Shown in pieces: positions 1-7,438 of a stretch of 12,382 nt of DNA. Below the pieces are notes generated by a model. That model was given only the letters and a program-made list of their open reading frames with translations, was not told the origin of the DNA and ran no database searches. How positions within the stretch are numbered: position 1 is the first letter of the stretch; every line of letters begins with the position of its first letter. The stretch is from positions 1 to 12,382 of the forward strand of contig JAHBMJ010001132.1 in the NCBI GenBank assembly GCA_018398765.1. Reading direction: 5' to 3'. This stretch comes from Chromera velia (Eukaryota > Sar > Chromeraceae). Position numbers and translations under genes: made by a program.

Positions 1-783
1 CTCTGAAGAAGGCAAGGTCACATGCAGAGAGCGACTCGCCGTTCTGTATGGAGATCTTGTGGGCAGTCAGAACGAGGGCGGATCCCTGCACAATCATGTT
101 TTTTCGGCTCCACGCGACCCACTCCAGGCTCCCCTCTCTCTTCGCACCCTCAACAAGTTGACGGATAAGCCCTGAAGGCACTGCCTCGTCCGGCTCAGGC
201 TTAGTCGAATCCACCTGTGCATGCGGCAAGTTTGACTGAGGCTGAATCTGACTCGGTTGTTTCTGTGGAAAGGAATTGTCGACGAAGGCGTGAAGGGGGG
301 TCTGGCCACAACACTGGCCACGGATCTCCCTCCACTCCCCGTTTGGGAGCAAAATTCTGATGTCTAGGTCGTTCACCGAGTAGCTCCATACGTCCAGATG
401 CGCCCCAAACTCCAGCAAGAGGGCAGCCACAAGGAACCACCCCTTCTGGAGGGAACGGATCAGCCAAGGGACGCCGTGGATGGCCCCGTTGGGATCGATC
501 TGCCTTGCCTCCAGGAGGGTTCTCAAAGAGGGAAGCAGCGTTTCTTCCGTTATCTTGGGGCCAAACAGCTCTTTGCTTGGAGCAGGGAGGAGGGGCGAGA
601 GCGACATGAGGGCCTTCAGGCAACGGAAGGCGCCGTGGACTGTAGCTATGACTTTGAGGTCGGCGTAAGTGGGATCGGGGGCATCATCGTTGCGCACTCT
701 CGATTCTGTGGGGAACCGCCAGTAGGGCTTTACTCTGCTGGATGAGAAAAGCGCTCCCAGCTGCACATGGTCGTCCCTCTTCA
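1..783 (-). CDS. Ankyrin-repeat-like protein, partial exon
   Basis: This is an uninterrupted minus-strand frame of about 260 codons that runs off the left window edge. It has protein-like composition but no early ATG, so it reads as an internal exon. The stretch GVPWLIRSLQKGWFLVAALL followed by EFGAHLDVW (about 390-495) fits the ankyrin pattern of a G-x-PL-like start, two helices, LLL-x-GA and D-V. GQTPLHAFVDN (about 275-306) looks like the start of a further repeat. A looser helical stretch, DLKVIATVHGAFRCLKALMS (about 600-665), may be a degenerate repeat. Ankyrin repeats mediate protein-protein binding, and no catalytic domain is visible. The start at 783 is chosen because a pyrimidine-containing CACTTACCCTGTTCACAG acceptor (AG at 785-784) lies there and the frame meets a TGA near 903. 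The upstream exon and the C-terminus are not identified. The ankyrin call is moderate because only two repeats are near consensus. Confidence 0.65.
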
Positions 784-1619
784 CTGTGAACAGGGTAAGT
801 GCAGAGATCCTCCCTGTCCGACAGAGTATTGCAGTGCAACGATGCCCTGAGAACAGAAGTGTCCTTCCGAAGCGCAACGAGCGATGGAGAAAGCGACGTC
901 AGCTTCCAGAAGGATTTGTTTCGAAGGCAGCCGGAGCTTGCGAAAATGGAGAAGAGCTTTTTCATACAGACAGCCTGGGGAGGGGCAGAGGTGTGAATTC
1001 TCGCGGAGCCATACCAAAACAGACAACGGAGCGAGAACAGCTGGAACCAAGCGCTGCAACGCGGTAAGAGCACAAGCCGCTGGGGCATTTGATAAAAGTG
1101 TAGAGAAGGGCGTCGCCCAAGCGCGCGGCGCCGCATGAGAAATTCGCTTTTATAGACATCCCGGAAAAAAGTAGAACACGAAACGGCTGACAGAATATAA
1201 AACGGTTGCCGAACCAAGAATGCTATGAGGAGCAGAAACAGTAGATAAAAGAATACGTCCAAGTCTGTCAGATGCCGGGACCGAGCCACGTCGAAGACGG
1301 CGCAATTGACAGTGCATCAGGCATGGTGGCCCGGGGCCCAAGGGGATAAAACTATCGGGGTAGACAGAAAAACGCTTACGGTTCGTAGACCTGGTCCAGT
1401 CTGGAACGAAAGAAATGAGAAGCACGGTGAACCATCGTTGACGTGCCCGCTCTCACCAAGCAGGGTCTGCCACCACTAGTGGAGCGAGGTGGAGCCCAGA
1501 GGGGCAGCAGTCCGTTGCCGAGAAGGGGTAAGGCCGTTGCAACGTTGTCTTGTGGTTTGGAAAGGACGGAACTAGGGTGTGTCACTGCTTGTGGTTATAT
1601 AAAAGTTCTAGCAAAGTTT
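784..1619. other. GC-richer spacer, possible leader or intron of the ankyrin-like gene
   Basis: No frame in this stretch can be tied to a protein family. Several minus-strand frames are open, and one starting at 1289 begins with a hydrophobic segment (FFYLLFLLLIAFLV), but I could not join any of them convincingly to the acceptor at 784. The stretch probably holds the upstream intron, first exon and promoter of the ankyrin-like gene. A TTATATAAAA motif lies at 1595-1604. Confidence 0.35.
1147..1155 (-). promoter_or_regulatory. Candidate TATA box (CTATAAAAG)
   Basis: The minus strand reads CTATAAAAG here, about 360 bp upstream of the first ankyrin-like exon and in the correct orientation. It is followed by GC-rich sequence that could hold a transcription start and a first exon. 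Only the motif match and orientation support it. Many protists do not use canonical TATA boxes. Confidence 0.2.
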
Positions 1620-1647
1620 TAGACTACCCCCAAGAAGCCTTCCTATG
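1620..1647 (+). repeat. Left copy of dispersed inverted 28-bp repeat
   Basis: This copy reads TAGACTACCCC then CAAGAAGCCTTCCTATG. It matches the reverse complement of 4342-4369 at 25 of 28 positions by eye. About 30 nt further inward both copies reach a TCCGGGC motif followed by GGCGCC-containing sequence. The similarity therefore extends as a pattern to about 1700 and 4280. Confidence 0.6.
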
Positions 1648-1695
1648 ACCCTATGGTCTGTCAATCAAACTCCGGGCTTTGGCAAAGGCGCCAGG

Positions 1696-1790
1696 GCTTT
1701 GACGATAGAAAGCTCATTCTTTCTAGTATGCAATATCGTCAAGGCTCTGGTGACAGAAAGCTAATTCTTTCTAGTTTAGAATATACCTCC
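1696..1790. repeat. Two diverged 48-bp tandem copies with internal hairpin
   Basis: GATAGAAAGCTCATTCTTTC (from 1704) and GACAGAAAGCTAATTCTTTC (from 1752) are 48 bp apart and embedded in similar context (GGCTTTGACG / GGCTCTGGTG before, AATAT after). Each copy contains the hairpin AGAAAG-N6-CTTTCT. Confidence 0.6.
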
Positions 1791-1962
1791 AGTCCATTGT
1801 AGCTTAAAAATATTATAACCTAATTTAATTTAGTTTAACCTAGTTTTAAAATATTTTAATTCTCTCTTATAGTATCTGCTATAATCAACTTAAATATGTA
1901 AAATAACAAAAAAAAAAAATATTGATTTTAATCAGTTTGAATCTGTCAGTCTTAGTCAGTCT
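1791..1962. other. AT-rich spacer with poly(A) run
   Basis: The sequence is strongly AT-rich, with TTTAATTTAG-type runs and an A10 tract near 1909-1918. I see no coding frame. Relative to the minus-strand gene that originally ended at 1963, this would be its 3' UTR or downstream spacer. Confidence 0.4.
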
Positions 1963-2036
1963 TCATTTAGGAATTCTAGATCTACAGACTCTGCGCGCAG
2001 CAGGGCGATAGTCATCGTTATCATCATTAAACTCTG
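1963..2036 (-). pseudogene. Displaced original C-terminal coding segment of the interrupted gene
   Basis: Read on the minus strand directly after the target-site copy at 2918-2925, that is with the 2045-2917 element and one 8-bp duplicate left out, this segment continues the frame of the gene to the right. It gives an acidic tail (TEFNDDNDDY) followed by a basic end and a TGA at 1965-1963, about 25 codons in all. The acidic composition and the unbroken frame suggest it was the real end of the gene before insertion. In the present arrangement the ribosome would read into the element instead, unless the element is spliced out of the mRNA. Confidence 0.5.
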
Positions 2037-2044
2037 TAGCCTCC
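2037..2044. repeat. Left target-site duplication (TAGCCTCC)
   Basis: The 8-bp direct repeat TAGCCTCC immediately outside the left inverted terminus corresponds to TAGCCCCC at 2918-2925, a 7 of 8 match. Eight-base duplications are characteristic of hAT elements. The single T/C difference could be later mutation or an error in a C-run. Confidence 0.55.
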
Positions 2045-2074
2045 ATAGGGGTGTAAAAACGGGGGGGGAGGTGC

Positions 2075-2180
2075 GTTCGAGCTCTTAGGACTCCAGATCC
2101 GACGGGGTCCCCCCCGTTCGAGCTCTAGGGAGATCAGACCCCTGTGAACAGGGACCCCCCCGTTCGGAGAGCTCTAGGTA
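2075..2180 (+). repeat. Subterminal GTTCG-AGCTC repeats of the transposon
   Basis: Three copies of a GTTCG(GAG)AGCTCTWRG motif occur, starting at 2075, 2116 and 2162 (spacing 41 and 46 bp). They are separated by C-runs of seven or so bases. Repeated subterminal motifs are typical transposase-binding zones in hAT elements; binding here is inferred. Confidence 0.5.
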
Positions 2181-2567
2181 AGAAAAAGTGCTAGATCATG
2201 AAGATAACCTAGATGATGACCTTCATGAAGCCTAAATTATTCTCAACTCTAACTCAAAACATACTTAAACTTTTGAAATTCTAGCTAAAATCTTCTTATA
2301 ACATTTTGTAACTTGAATAAAATTAAGTTCAGCATCAATTGAATTTAATTCCGTCATGAGGTATCATTAATCAGCTTCTAATTTTTTCTAATTTGTCATC
2401 AAACAAAGAATGACAGAGGCAGAAACATTTGCGATATAGATATTAGGTGAACGATGTGCCCTTTTGAAGTACGAATCTTCACAGCATCTTGAAAGGACTT
2501 CAGAGGGAAAGACAATGAAAAAATTAATGGTCGGCAACGGATCAGCAATCTCAATATCCGGGCTTGA

Positions 2568-2625
2568 ACAGCAGCATCAGCAGCAGTGAGCGGTGTGAGG
2601 GTATCACAGTCAGCAGCAGTGTAAG
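2568..2625 (+). repeat. Short interrupted CAG microsatellite
   Basis: CAGCAGCATCAGCAGCAG and, shortly after, CAGTCAGCAGCAG form two imperfect CAG-rich clusters inside the transposon-like element. They are too short to be more than a local simple repeat. Confidence 0.4.
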
Positions 2626-2705
2626 GCAAGAGAAAACAGAATAACCATACAAGAAAGCGACTGTTCACAGAAGGCGGGGCATGGCGGGGCAGGTGAATCA
2701 TGCAT

Positions 2706-3904
2706 TCAGTAACAGACTCGAAAAATTAATTTTGATCGTGCGCACAATTTTGAAACTCTGCACACACCCCCCCCNNNTTTTCGATCTGACGGGTCCCCCC
2801 CCCCATTCGTGCTCTGCGGCCCCGTCCGAAGGATGGGGCCCCCCCATCGGGCAGGCTCCTGCCTGCCCCGCCGACGGGGTCCCCCCCTCCCGTCCAAAAG
2901 AGATTTTACACCCCTATTAGCCCCCCCTCCTTCACTGCCACTATATTCGCTTGTCACCCGGGCAAACAAAGTAGCCTTTGCTTTCGCCTTATTTTTTGTC
3001 TTAGCCTTTGGTTTTGCTTTTGCTTTTCCTTTTGCTTGCGCTCTTTGTCCTCTTGCTTGACGCCTTTCGTGCCGTCGAGCCTCCACCTCCACAGCTTCTT
3101 CAATCAATTGGCTAACATCTCTAGTTCCAGATTCAGCAGATAAATCAGAAGCTGCAGCAGGAGGTGCACTGGCGCAAACGATTGCGTGCACCGCTGCATT
3201 AATTTTTGACTTGAAGGGATACACATCAACCGCGGGCTTATACTCTGTCGTCAGGGCCCATAATTCTTTGCTTTCATTGAAAACTTCAAAGGCTAGAGCC
3301 CTTCGAACCTCGCTCAACTCTCCACTTGCGTGAGCAGAAAGACGTCTTGCTTTCAGCTCCTTCTTCATCTCTCTTTTTATGAGAGCTTGCAGCCCCTGTC
3401 TCCGAACGTTTTCCTTTTGTCTGGCTGTCAGCTCTCTCCAAATTTTCAATGTTTGAAAATAAAGTGAAAGAGAGAAAGAATGAATTTTCATGCCTTCCCC
3501 ACCTGTATCTCTCTCAAGGCCAGTACATTGATCTTCTTCATTGAACAAGACACCGTGTGACGGCAGCCAATGTCACACAGAGGAATCAAAGGGGGGGCAA
3601 TCCATTTCCGAGACTGCGTGTCAACCTCCTGCACCGGGGGCGCCTTTTGCTGAGGTTCTGCTTTCTGTGAGCCCCCTCCAAGCCGCTTCAAAAGAAAAGT
3701 CTTCAATTCGTCGGCCTGTCGAACATGTCGAAGCTTTAGAGCTTCAAATTCCTTTCGGGGTTCGAAGTACTTCTCAATGTGCTCTGTGGATTCTACCTCC
3801 AACGTCTTCAGAAAGAACTCTGAAACTGACTCCGCAAGGGCCACATCTTCAAGGAAGTCCGACACAGCGATTTGCAAACAAGCATCAAAAGGTAGGCTGG
3901 ACAT
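2706..3904 (-). CDS. Unknown Lys/Ala-rich protein, two exons, 3' end interrupted by transposon
   Basis: I do not recognise the family. Exon 1 (3904-3503) starts at an ATG giving MSSLPFDAC and predicts an alpha-helical N-terminal module (FLEDVALAESVSEFFLKTLE, then FEPRKEFEALKLRHVRQADE). Similar small helical modules occur at the front of some protist retroelement proteins, but this link is weak. The intron is 3502-3432 (71 nt, GT...AG, pyrimidine-rich), phase 0, joining ...LREIQ to LTARQKENV. Exon 2 continues with a charged helical stretch (ALIKREMKKELKARRL), a central part containing YPFKSKINAAVHAIVCAS, and a Lys/Ala-rich basic tail (KGKAKAKPKAKTKNKAKAKA) that could bind nucleic acid or direct nuclear entry. 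From 2917 the frame reads into the transposon-like element and ends at 2706, across the N gap; those last 70 or so residues are low-complexity and probably not native. An in-frame ATG 11 codons upstream (3937) is an alternative start. Confidence 0.55.
2775..2777. other. Assembly gap (NNN) next to a C homopolymer
   Basis: Three N bases follow a C9 run and lie close to another C10 run. The assembly is unresolved here, so frames crossing this point cannot be trusted. Confidence 0.95.
2918..2925. repeat. Right target-site duplication (TAGCCCCC)
   Basis: This is the counterpart of 2037-2044, adjacent to the right inverted terminus. It lies within the Gly-rich GGG codons of the interrupted exon, which indicates that the element landed inside coding sequence. 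Confidence 0.55.
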
Positions 3905-4091
3905 TTTGGAAAAAGAAAAGTATACAGACAGTGTCACGGTCAGATTGAATTCGCCAGCTTAAGGGTAGGTGCTGACCATAACAGACCGACATACAGTAAC
4001 AAGCCAGAAGACTGAGACATTTTTCAGACAGCTTTTGCACCTTTATGCATGCATGCATTAATACGTACAACTGCAAAAGCCACATGCATGT
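3905..4091. other. Upstream region of the Lys/Ala-rich gene
   Basis: This is spacer between the minus-strand start codon and the GC-rich array. It contains ATGCATGCATGCAT-like sequence near 4045-4058 and CACATGCATGTG (palindrome) at 4081-4092. No gene is recognised. It may contain the promoter of the minus-strand gene. Confidence 0.3.
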
Positions 4092-4316
4092 GGGCTTTGG
4101 GGCGGCACATACGGTCGCGGGCTTTGGTAGGCCCGCGCCTTTGGCACGGTCGGGCTTTGGTAGGCCCGCGCCTTCAGTGCGGTTGGGCTTTGACAGGCCC
4201 GCGCCTTTGGCGCGGTCGGGCTTTGGTAGGCCTGCGCCTTCGGCGCGGTCGGGCTTTGACAGGCCCGTGCCTTCGGCGCGGTCGGGCTTTGGCAGCCGGG
4301 CGCCTTCGGCGCCCGG
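4092..4316 (+). repeat. 33-bp GC-rich tandem repeat, six full copies plus a partial one
   Basis: Units of GGGCTTTGGTAGGCCCGCGC plus CTTTGGCGCGGTC begin at 4119, 4152, 4185, 4218, 4251 and 4284, exactly 33 bp apart. A shortened copy begins at 4092. Each unit carries a GCGCC-TT(C/T)-GGCGC-type hairpin. The last copy ends in the perfect hairpin CCGGGCGCC-TTC-GGCGCCCGG (4296-4316). Since 33 is divisible by three, the plus strand also encodes an 11-residue repeat (GFGRPAPSARS), but no gene context supports translation. Confidence 0.9.
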
Positions 4317-4341
4317 ACTTTAACGGCCGCTCCGGATCAAC

Positions 4342-4369
4342 CATAGGAAGCCTTCTTAGGGGTATTCTA
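4342..4369 (-). repeat. Right copy of dispersed inverted 28-bp repeat
   Basis: On the minus strand this reads TAGAATACCCC then TAAGAAGGCTTCCTATG, matching the copy at 1620-1647 at 25 of 28 positions. It borders the 33-bp array on its outer side. The pair faces inward around a 2.75-kb stretch containing the transposon-like element and the unknown gene. Confidence 0.6.
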
Positions 4370-4632
4370 GACTAAGAACACTATTTTTCAATAAATATTA
4401 AAATCAAGTTCCTAAGAGTCAAAATGATTAAACAACTTCTTAAAAGGTTAAAAAACATGGTTTTGAATGTTTATAGTCAGGTTATGGTAGGTTATAGTAG
4501 GTTATAGACGTTTCACCACCTAAGGTTCTAAGAAAAGTTCCTGAACTGTCCGTTTCTGAAAACCTTTTCCTCAGAAGCTGCTAGAACCTGCTGAAACCAC
4601 CTTAAACCAGCCTTTTCTTAATAGAAAAATAG
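4370..4632. repeat. AT-rich spacer with AGGTTCTA/TAGAACCT inverted motifs
   Basis: No coding frame is seen. Three GGTTAT(A/G)GTA-type repeats occur around 4480-4508. TAAGGTTCTA (4521-4530) followed by AGAAAAGTTCCTGAAC is complemented by TAGAACCT near 4582-4589. A closely similar arrangement recurs at 5236-5308. The 3' end, a pyrimidine-rich CCTTTTCTTAATAG and then AAAAATAG, could serve as a splice acceptor for the coding segment that follows. Confidence 0.45.
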
Positions 4633-5135
4633 ACGGAAAGGAGTGGTATGTGTCAAAGGTAGTTGATTTAGTGAATTCTGAGGATAAGCATCCAGTGACA
4701 AAGAGGGGGATGAGTGTTAGGTTGTTTCGTATGGCCCATATTGTCAAGAACAAGGGTATTTCTGCCCGAGTGATTTTATATGAGAAAATGAACGACAGAG
4801 ATGATTCTGAGTCCTCAATGTTCCTTCTTCTGACTTTTTGAAACTCCACCATAAGCCAGACAGACGATTTCCCCCTTTCAGGTATCTTTTTTTAGATTTA
4901 TTCAGCAGTTTCGATCGATGGTGGACTCCGAATTCAAAAGGAAGAATTGCAGCGAGCTGAGCGATCCTTCTTTGAAAAATATGAAAAGCTGAGAGAGTTT
5001 CTTCCAGGGGAAGTCAGACTGGAGGAACGAGTTGTGCAGATAGAGCTGAAAGCAAATGGAACCACTTACAGTATAGAAAGTGGGGGTCCGGCTGTAAGAC
5101 ATGGCGAGGAGAGTGGGGATGTGCTTTCAGACTAG
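4633..5135 (+). pseudogene. Two-exon coding remnant of unknown function
   Basis: Two plus-strand pieces look protein-like. The first, from 4633 to about 4800-4841, reads DGKEWYVSKVVDLVNSEDK, then RGMSVRLFRMAHIV, KNKGISARVILYEKM and an acidic DRDDSES. The second, 4896-5135, follows a TTTTTTTAG acceptor in phase 0 and predicts a charged, probably coiled-coil helix (LQRAERSFFEKYEKLREFLP) then EERVVQIELKANGTTYSIES, ending at TAG. No donor can be fixed between them; an intron of about 55 to 120 nt is implied. No start codon or upstream exon is evident, because the 5' side is AT-rich repeat. The piece is therefore either the 3' part of a gene whose earlier exons I cannot see or a fragment carried by flanking repeats. 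I recognise no family; the small beta-rich first piece is not assignable. Confidence 0.4.
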
Positions 5136-5490
5136 CTTTAAAAATGAAGTGAATGAAGAAAACCATCGTTTATGTAAGAAACTCAAACGTTAAAAAACGT
5201 TTTTAAGCATTAGAACTTAATAGAAGTAAAGTTATATAAGGTTCTATAAGGTTCTCTTAGGTTCTGAAAAAAGTTACTGAACCTAGGCTTTTGTCTTTTT
5301 AGAACCTATAGTAGCGAAATGACTTTAAACCTCTATAACTTCATGATAAAAGCAAACAATCACCCAGTTTGTATTGTATATAAGGTTCTACTGGGCTTAG
5401 AACCACATTGAACACACTTTTAAAAGTATACATCTTCTCTATTTTTATTTAGGGGGGGGGGTACAGACTATATTTTATTATATTTTTTTT
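5136..5490. repeat. AT-rich spacer with AGGTTCT repeats and hairpins
   Basis: Three tandem AGGTTCT motifs occur at 5238-5270, followed by GAAAAAAGTTACTGAACC and the complementary TAGAACCTA at 5300-5308. A perfect hairpin GGTTCTA-N7-TAGAACC lies at 5384-5404. A G9-10 run and a T-rich tract occur near 5452-5492. No gene is seen. The motif family is shared with 4370-4632. Confidence 0.5.
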
Positions 5491-5949
5491 TAAGTGATAT
5501 ACCCTAGGGGCGGAAGACTCGAATGGACTGCGAGACGCCGCGGGCGTGATTTCTTCCTGTTTGGTTCATGCCACATGCTGACGTTATGGCCTTGGGCCGA
5601 ATGAAACTAGAGGGCAGAGTCTGCCGCACACAGTTGAAAGAAAGGCCTACAGTTGGCGAGAGCTGCAAGACAGCTGGAAGGTTGCCAGAAGGGGAATGTC
5701 CGGCAGAGACGGCGGTTATAAAGCAACGCGTGGTACCGAGACCAAAGCAGAATAGTGTACCCACAGAGCGAGGGTAGCCAGCTGCTAGGTCAGCAGCGAT
5801 ACAGGGCGACTTGATGGAGGTACAGAGAGAGGCCGAGGTTAGCAAACAAGGGGAGTCGTACGCAAGGGGCGTTAGGTAGCTATATGTGGCGTCTAGATAT
5901 GACGTTGTTCCCCCCGGGCTCGGTGAGGCTCCAGGAATTTATGAAGCAG
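5491..5949. other. GC-richer block without a convincing gene
   Basis: Modest open frames exist on both strands (for example 5845-5504 minus and 5568-5777 plus). Neither shows domain-like patterns, flanking splice sites that join, or clear coding composition. The block separates the AT-rich repeats from the satellite and may be a degraded gene or non-coding sequence. Confidence 0.3.
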
Positions 5950-7438
5950 CAGTGACGTGCATCGGCAGGATGTGAGATCATGCAGTCCATGAGTGGTGTT
6001 TTCAGTTGGTGTAGCGTGCTGTCCTAGGTGCTGTTTCATCGGTCGGATGAGTGCTTGTGCAGTCCAGGAGCGTCCGGGAGTGCCGCGGTCAGTAGGACTG
6101 GCTGTGTGTATCATCTGTAGAATGAGTATTCGTACGGTGCCCTCTGTCAGAGTGGCTTTTTGTCTTATCTGTGGGATGAATGTATTTGCAGGCTAGATTT
6201 GCAGGCTGTCAGGGCTGTTTTCAGTGGTTTTGGCATGTTTTTTCATCTGTGTAAGCGCTATTTACACAGATTGTGAGTCTTGCATTCAGCTGGTTTGATT
6301 CGTTATCTCATCTGTTGGACGAGTGTTCATGCAGTTGATGAGTGTTGCTCTCAGTTGACTTGGCCTGTTGTCTCATCTGTCAGATAAAGGATCGTGTAGT
6401 ATGCTAGGTAGTCTGTTAGGGCTGCTCTCAGACGTATAAAATACCAAGGCTTTGTTGTCCCATCTGTTAGGTGAGAGTCCGTGCAGTCTGCGGGTACTGT
6501 TTTCAGTTGGTTTAGCTTGGTGCATCATCTGTTGGAGGGGCGCTCATATAGTCCGTGAGTGCTAAATCATTTGGTTTAGCTTGTTGTCTCATCCGTCGGA
6601 TGAGAACTCGTACAGTTAGTAAGGGCTGCTCTCAGTTGGAGGGGCCTAAGGAGGGGCTTGTTGTCGCATTTTTCATATGAGAGTTTGTGCAAGCTGTGAG
6701 TGCTGCTTCAGTTGGATTGGCTTTCTTTCTCATCCGTCAGATAAGAATTCGTGGAGGCCGTGAGTGCTGCGTGCAGTTGGATTGGCTTTGCTCTTATTTG
6801 TCGGATGAATGTTCATGCAGGCCGGGAGTGCCGCTTTCAGTTGGATTGGCCTTTGTCTCATCCGTCAAGTGAATGTTTGGGCAGTCTATTAGGGCTGCTG
6901 TCAGCAAGGTCGGCTTGTGGTCTCAGGTGTTGGATGAGGGATCGTACAGTCTGTGGGTGCTGGTTTCAGTCAATTTAGCTTTCTCTATCATCTAGAGGAT
7001 GAGTGTTCGTACAGTGTGTCAGGGCTGCCCTCAGTTGGTTTGGCTTTGTGTCTCATCTGTCAAATGAAGGTCTGTGTAGTCTCAGACTGTCAGGGCTGCC
7101 CTTAGTTGGGTTGGCTTATTCTCTGACCTGTCGGTGGGGTGTTCGTGCAGTCGGTGAGGGCGGCGTTCAGTTGGATCAGCTTGTTGTCTCATCTGTCGGA
7201 TGAGTACTCGTGCAGTCCGTGAGTGCTGCTTTCAGTTGGGTTAGCTTTTGTCTTATCCGTCGGATGAGTATTCGTGCAGAGGTTCATCGCCGCTTTCAGT
7301 CGTTGTGGCTTTTTTCCGATCTGTGTGATGGGTATTTATGCAGACTGTGAGTGCTGCTGTCAGCCGGTTTGACTTGTTGTCATACCTGTCAGAAGGGGCC
7401 CGATGTGTGTACGGTCTCCGAAGGCTGCTATCAGTTGG
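5950..7438 (+). repeat. Degenerate 65-66-bp tandem satellite, left block
   Basis: A repeating unit is recognisable throughout by four landmarks in order: GCAGTCYGTGAGTGCTGC, TTTCAGTTGGTTTGGCTT, GTTGTCTCATCTGTCGGATG and AGTGTTCGT. From its length the block holds around 22 units. Units diverge by substitutions and small indels, so reading frames are broken. Most units keep the short dyad TCATC-N5-GATGA. Units near 7318-7368 already resemble the right-hand block (GGGTATTTATGCAGACTG). Confidence 0.85.

Larger units (their letters stand above)
2045..2917. mobile_element. Non-autonomous hAT-like DNA transposon, 873 bp
   Basis: The ends are perfect 14-bp inverted repeats, ATAGGGGTGTAAAA at 2045-2058 and TTTTACACCCCTAT at 2904-2917. 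This resembles the YAGRGGTGTAAA-type termini known for hAT superfamily elements. It is flanked by an almost identical 8-bp direct repeat. Subterminal zones are rich in repeated motifs: GTTCGAGCTC-type copies begin at 2075, 2116 and 2162, and GACGGGGTCCCCCC occurs at both ends (about 2101 and 2873). The interior is AT-rich and has no transposase-like frame; its longest minus-strand frame (2399-2701) has no recognisable domain. It would depend on a transposase supplied elsewhere. The region includes three N bases (2775-2777), so its exact length is uncertain. Confidence 0.65.

Noticed and set aside
684-1289. Minus-strand 201-codon frame with a hydrophobic N-terminus as a membrane protein
   Set aside because: Its 3' part overlaps the better-supported ankyrin-like frame, and the rest has no domain pattern. 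Part of it may still be an upstream exon.
1595-1604. Plus-strand TATA box TTATATAAAA
   Set aside because: No plus-strand gene follows; the sequence downstream is repeats and AT-rich spacer.
3541-3948. Plus-strand 135-codon frame
   Set aside because: It is antisense to exon 1 of the Lys/Ala-rich gene, which has a start, a fitting intron and more protein-like composition.
4045-4323. Plus-strand 11-residue repeat protein (GFGRPAPSARS)
   Set aside because: It is a by-product of a 33-bp hairpin array. The start lies in an ATGCATGCAT run and no downstream exon is evident.
5504-5845. Minus-strand 113-codon frame in the GC-richer block
   Set aside because: Residue composition is nondescript (Ser/Pro/Arg/Cys mix) and I see no motif or splice context.
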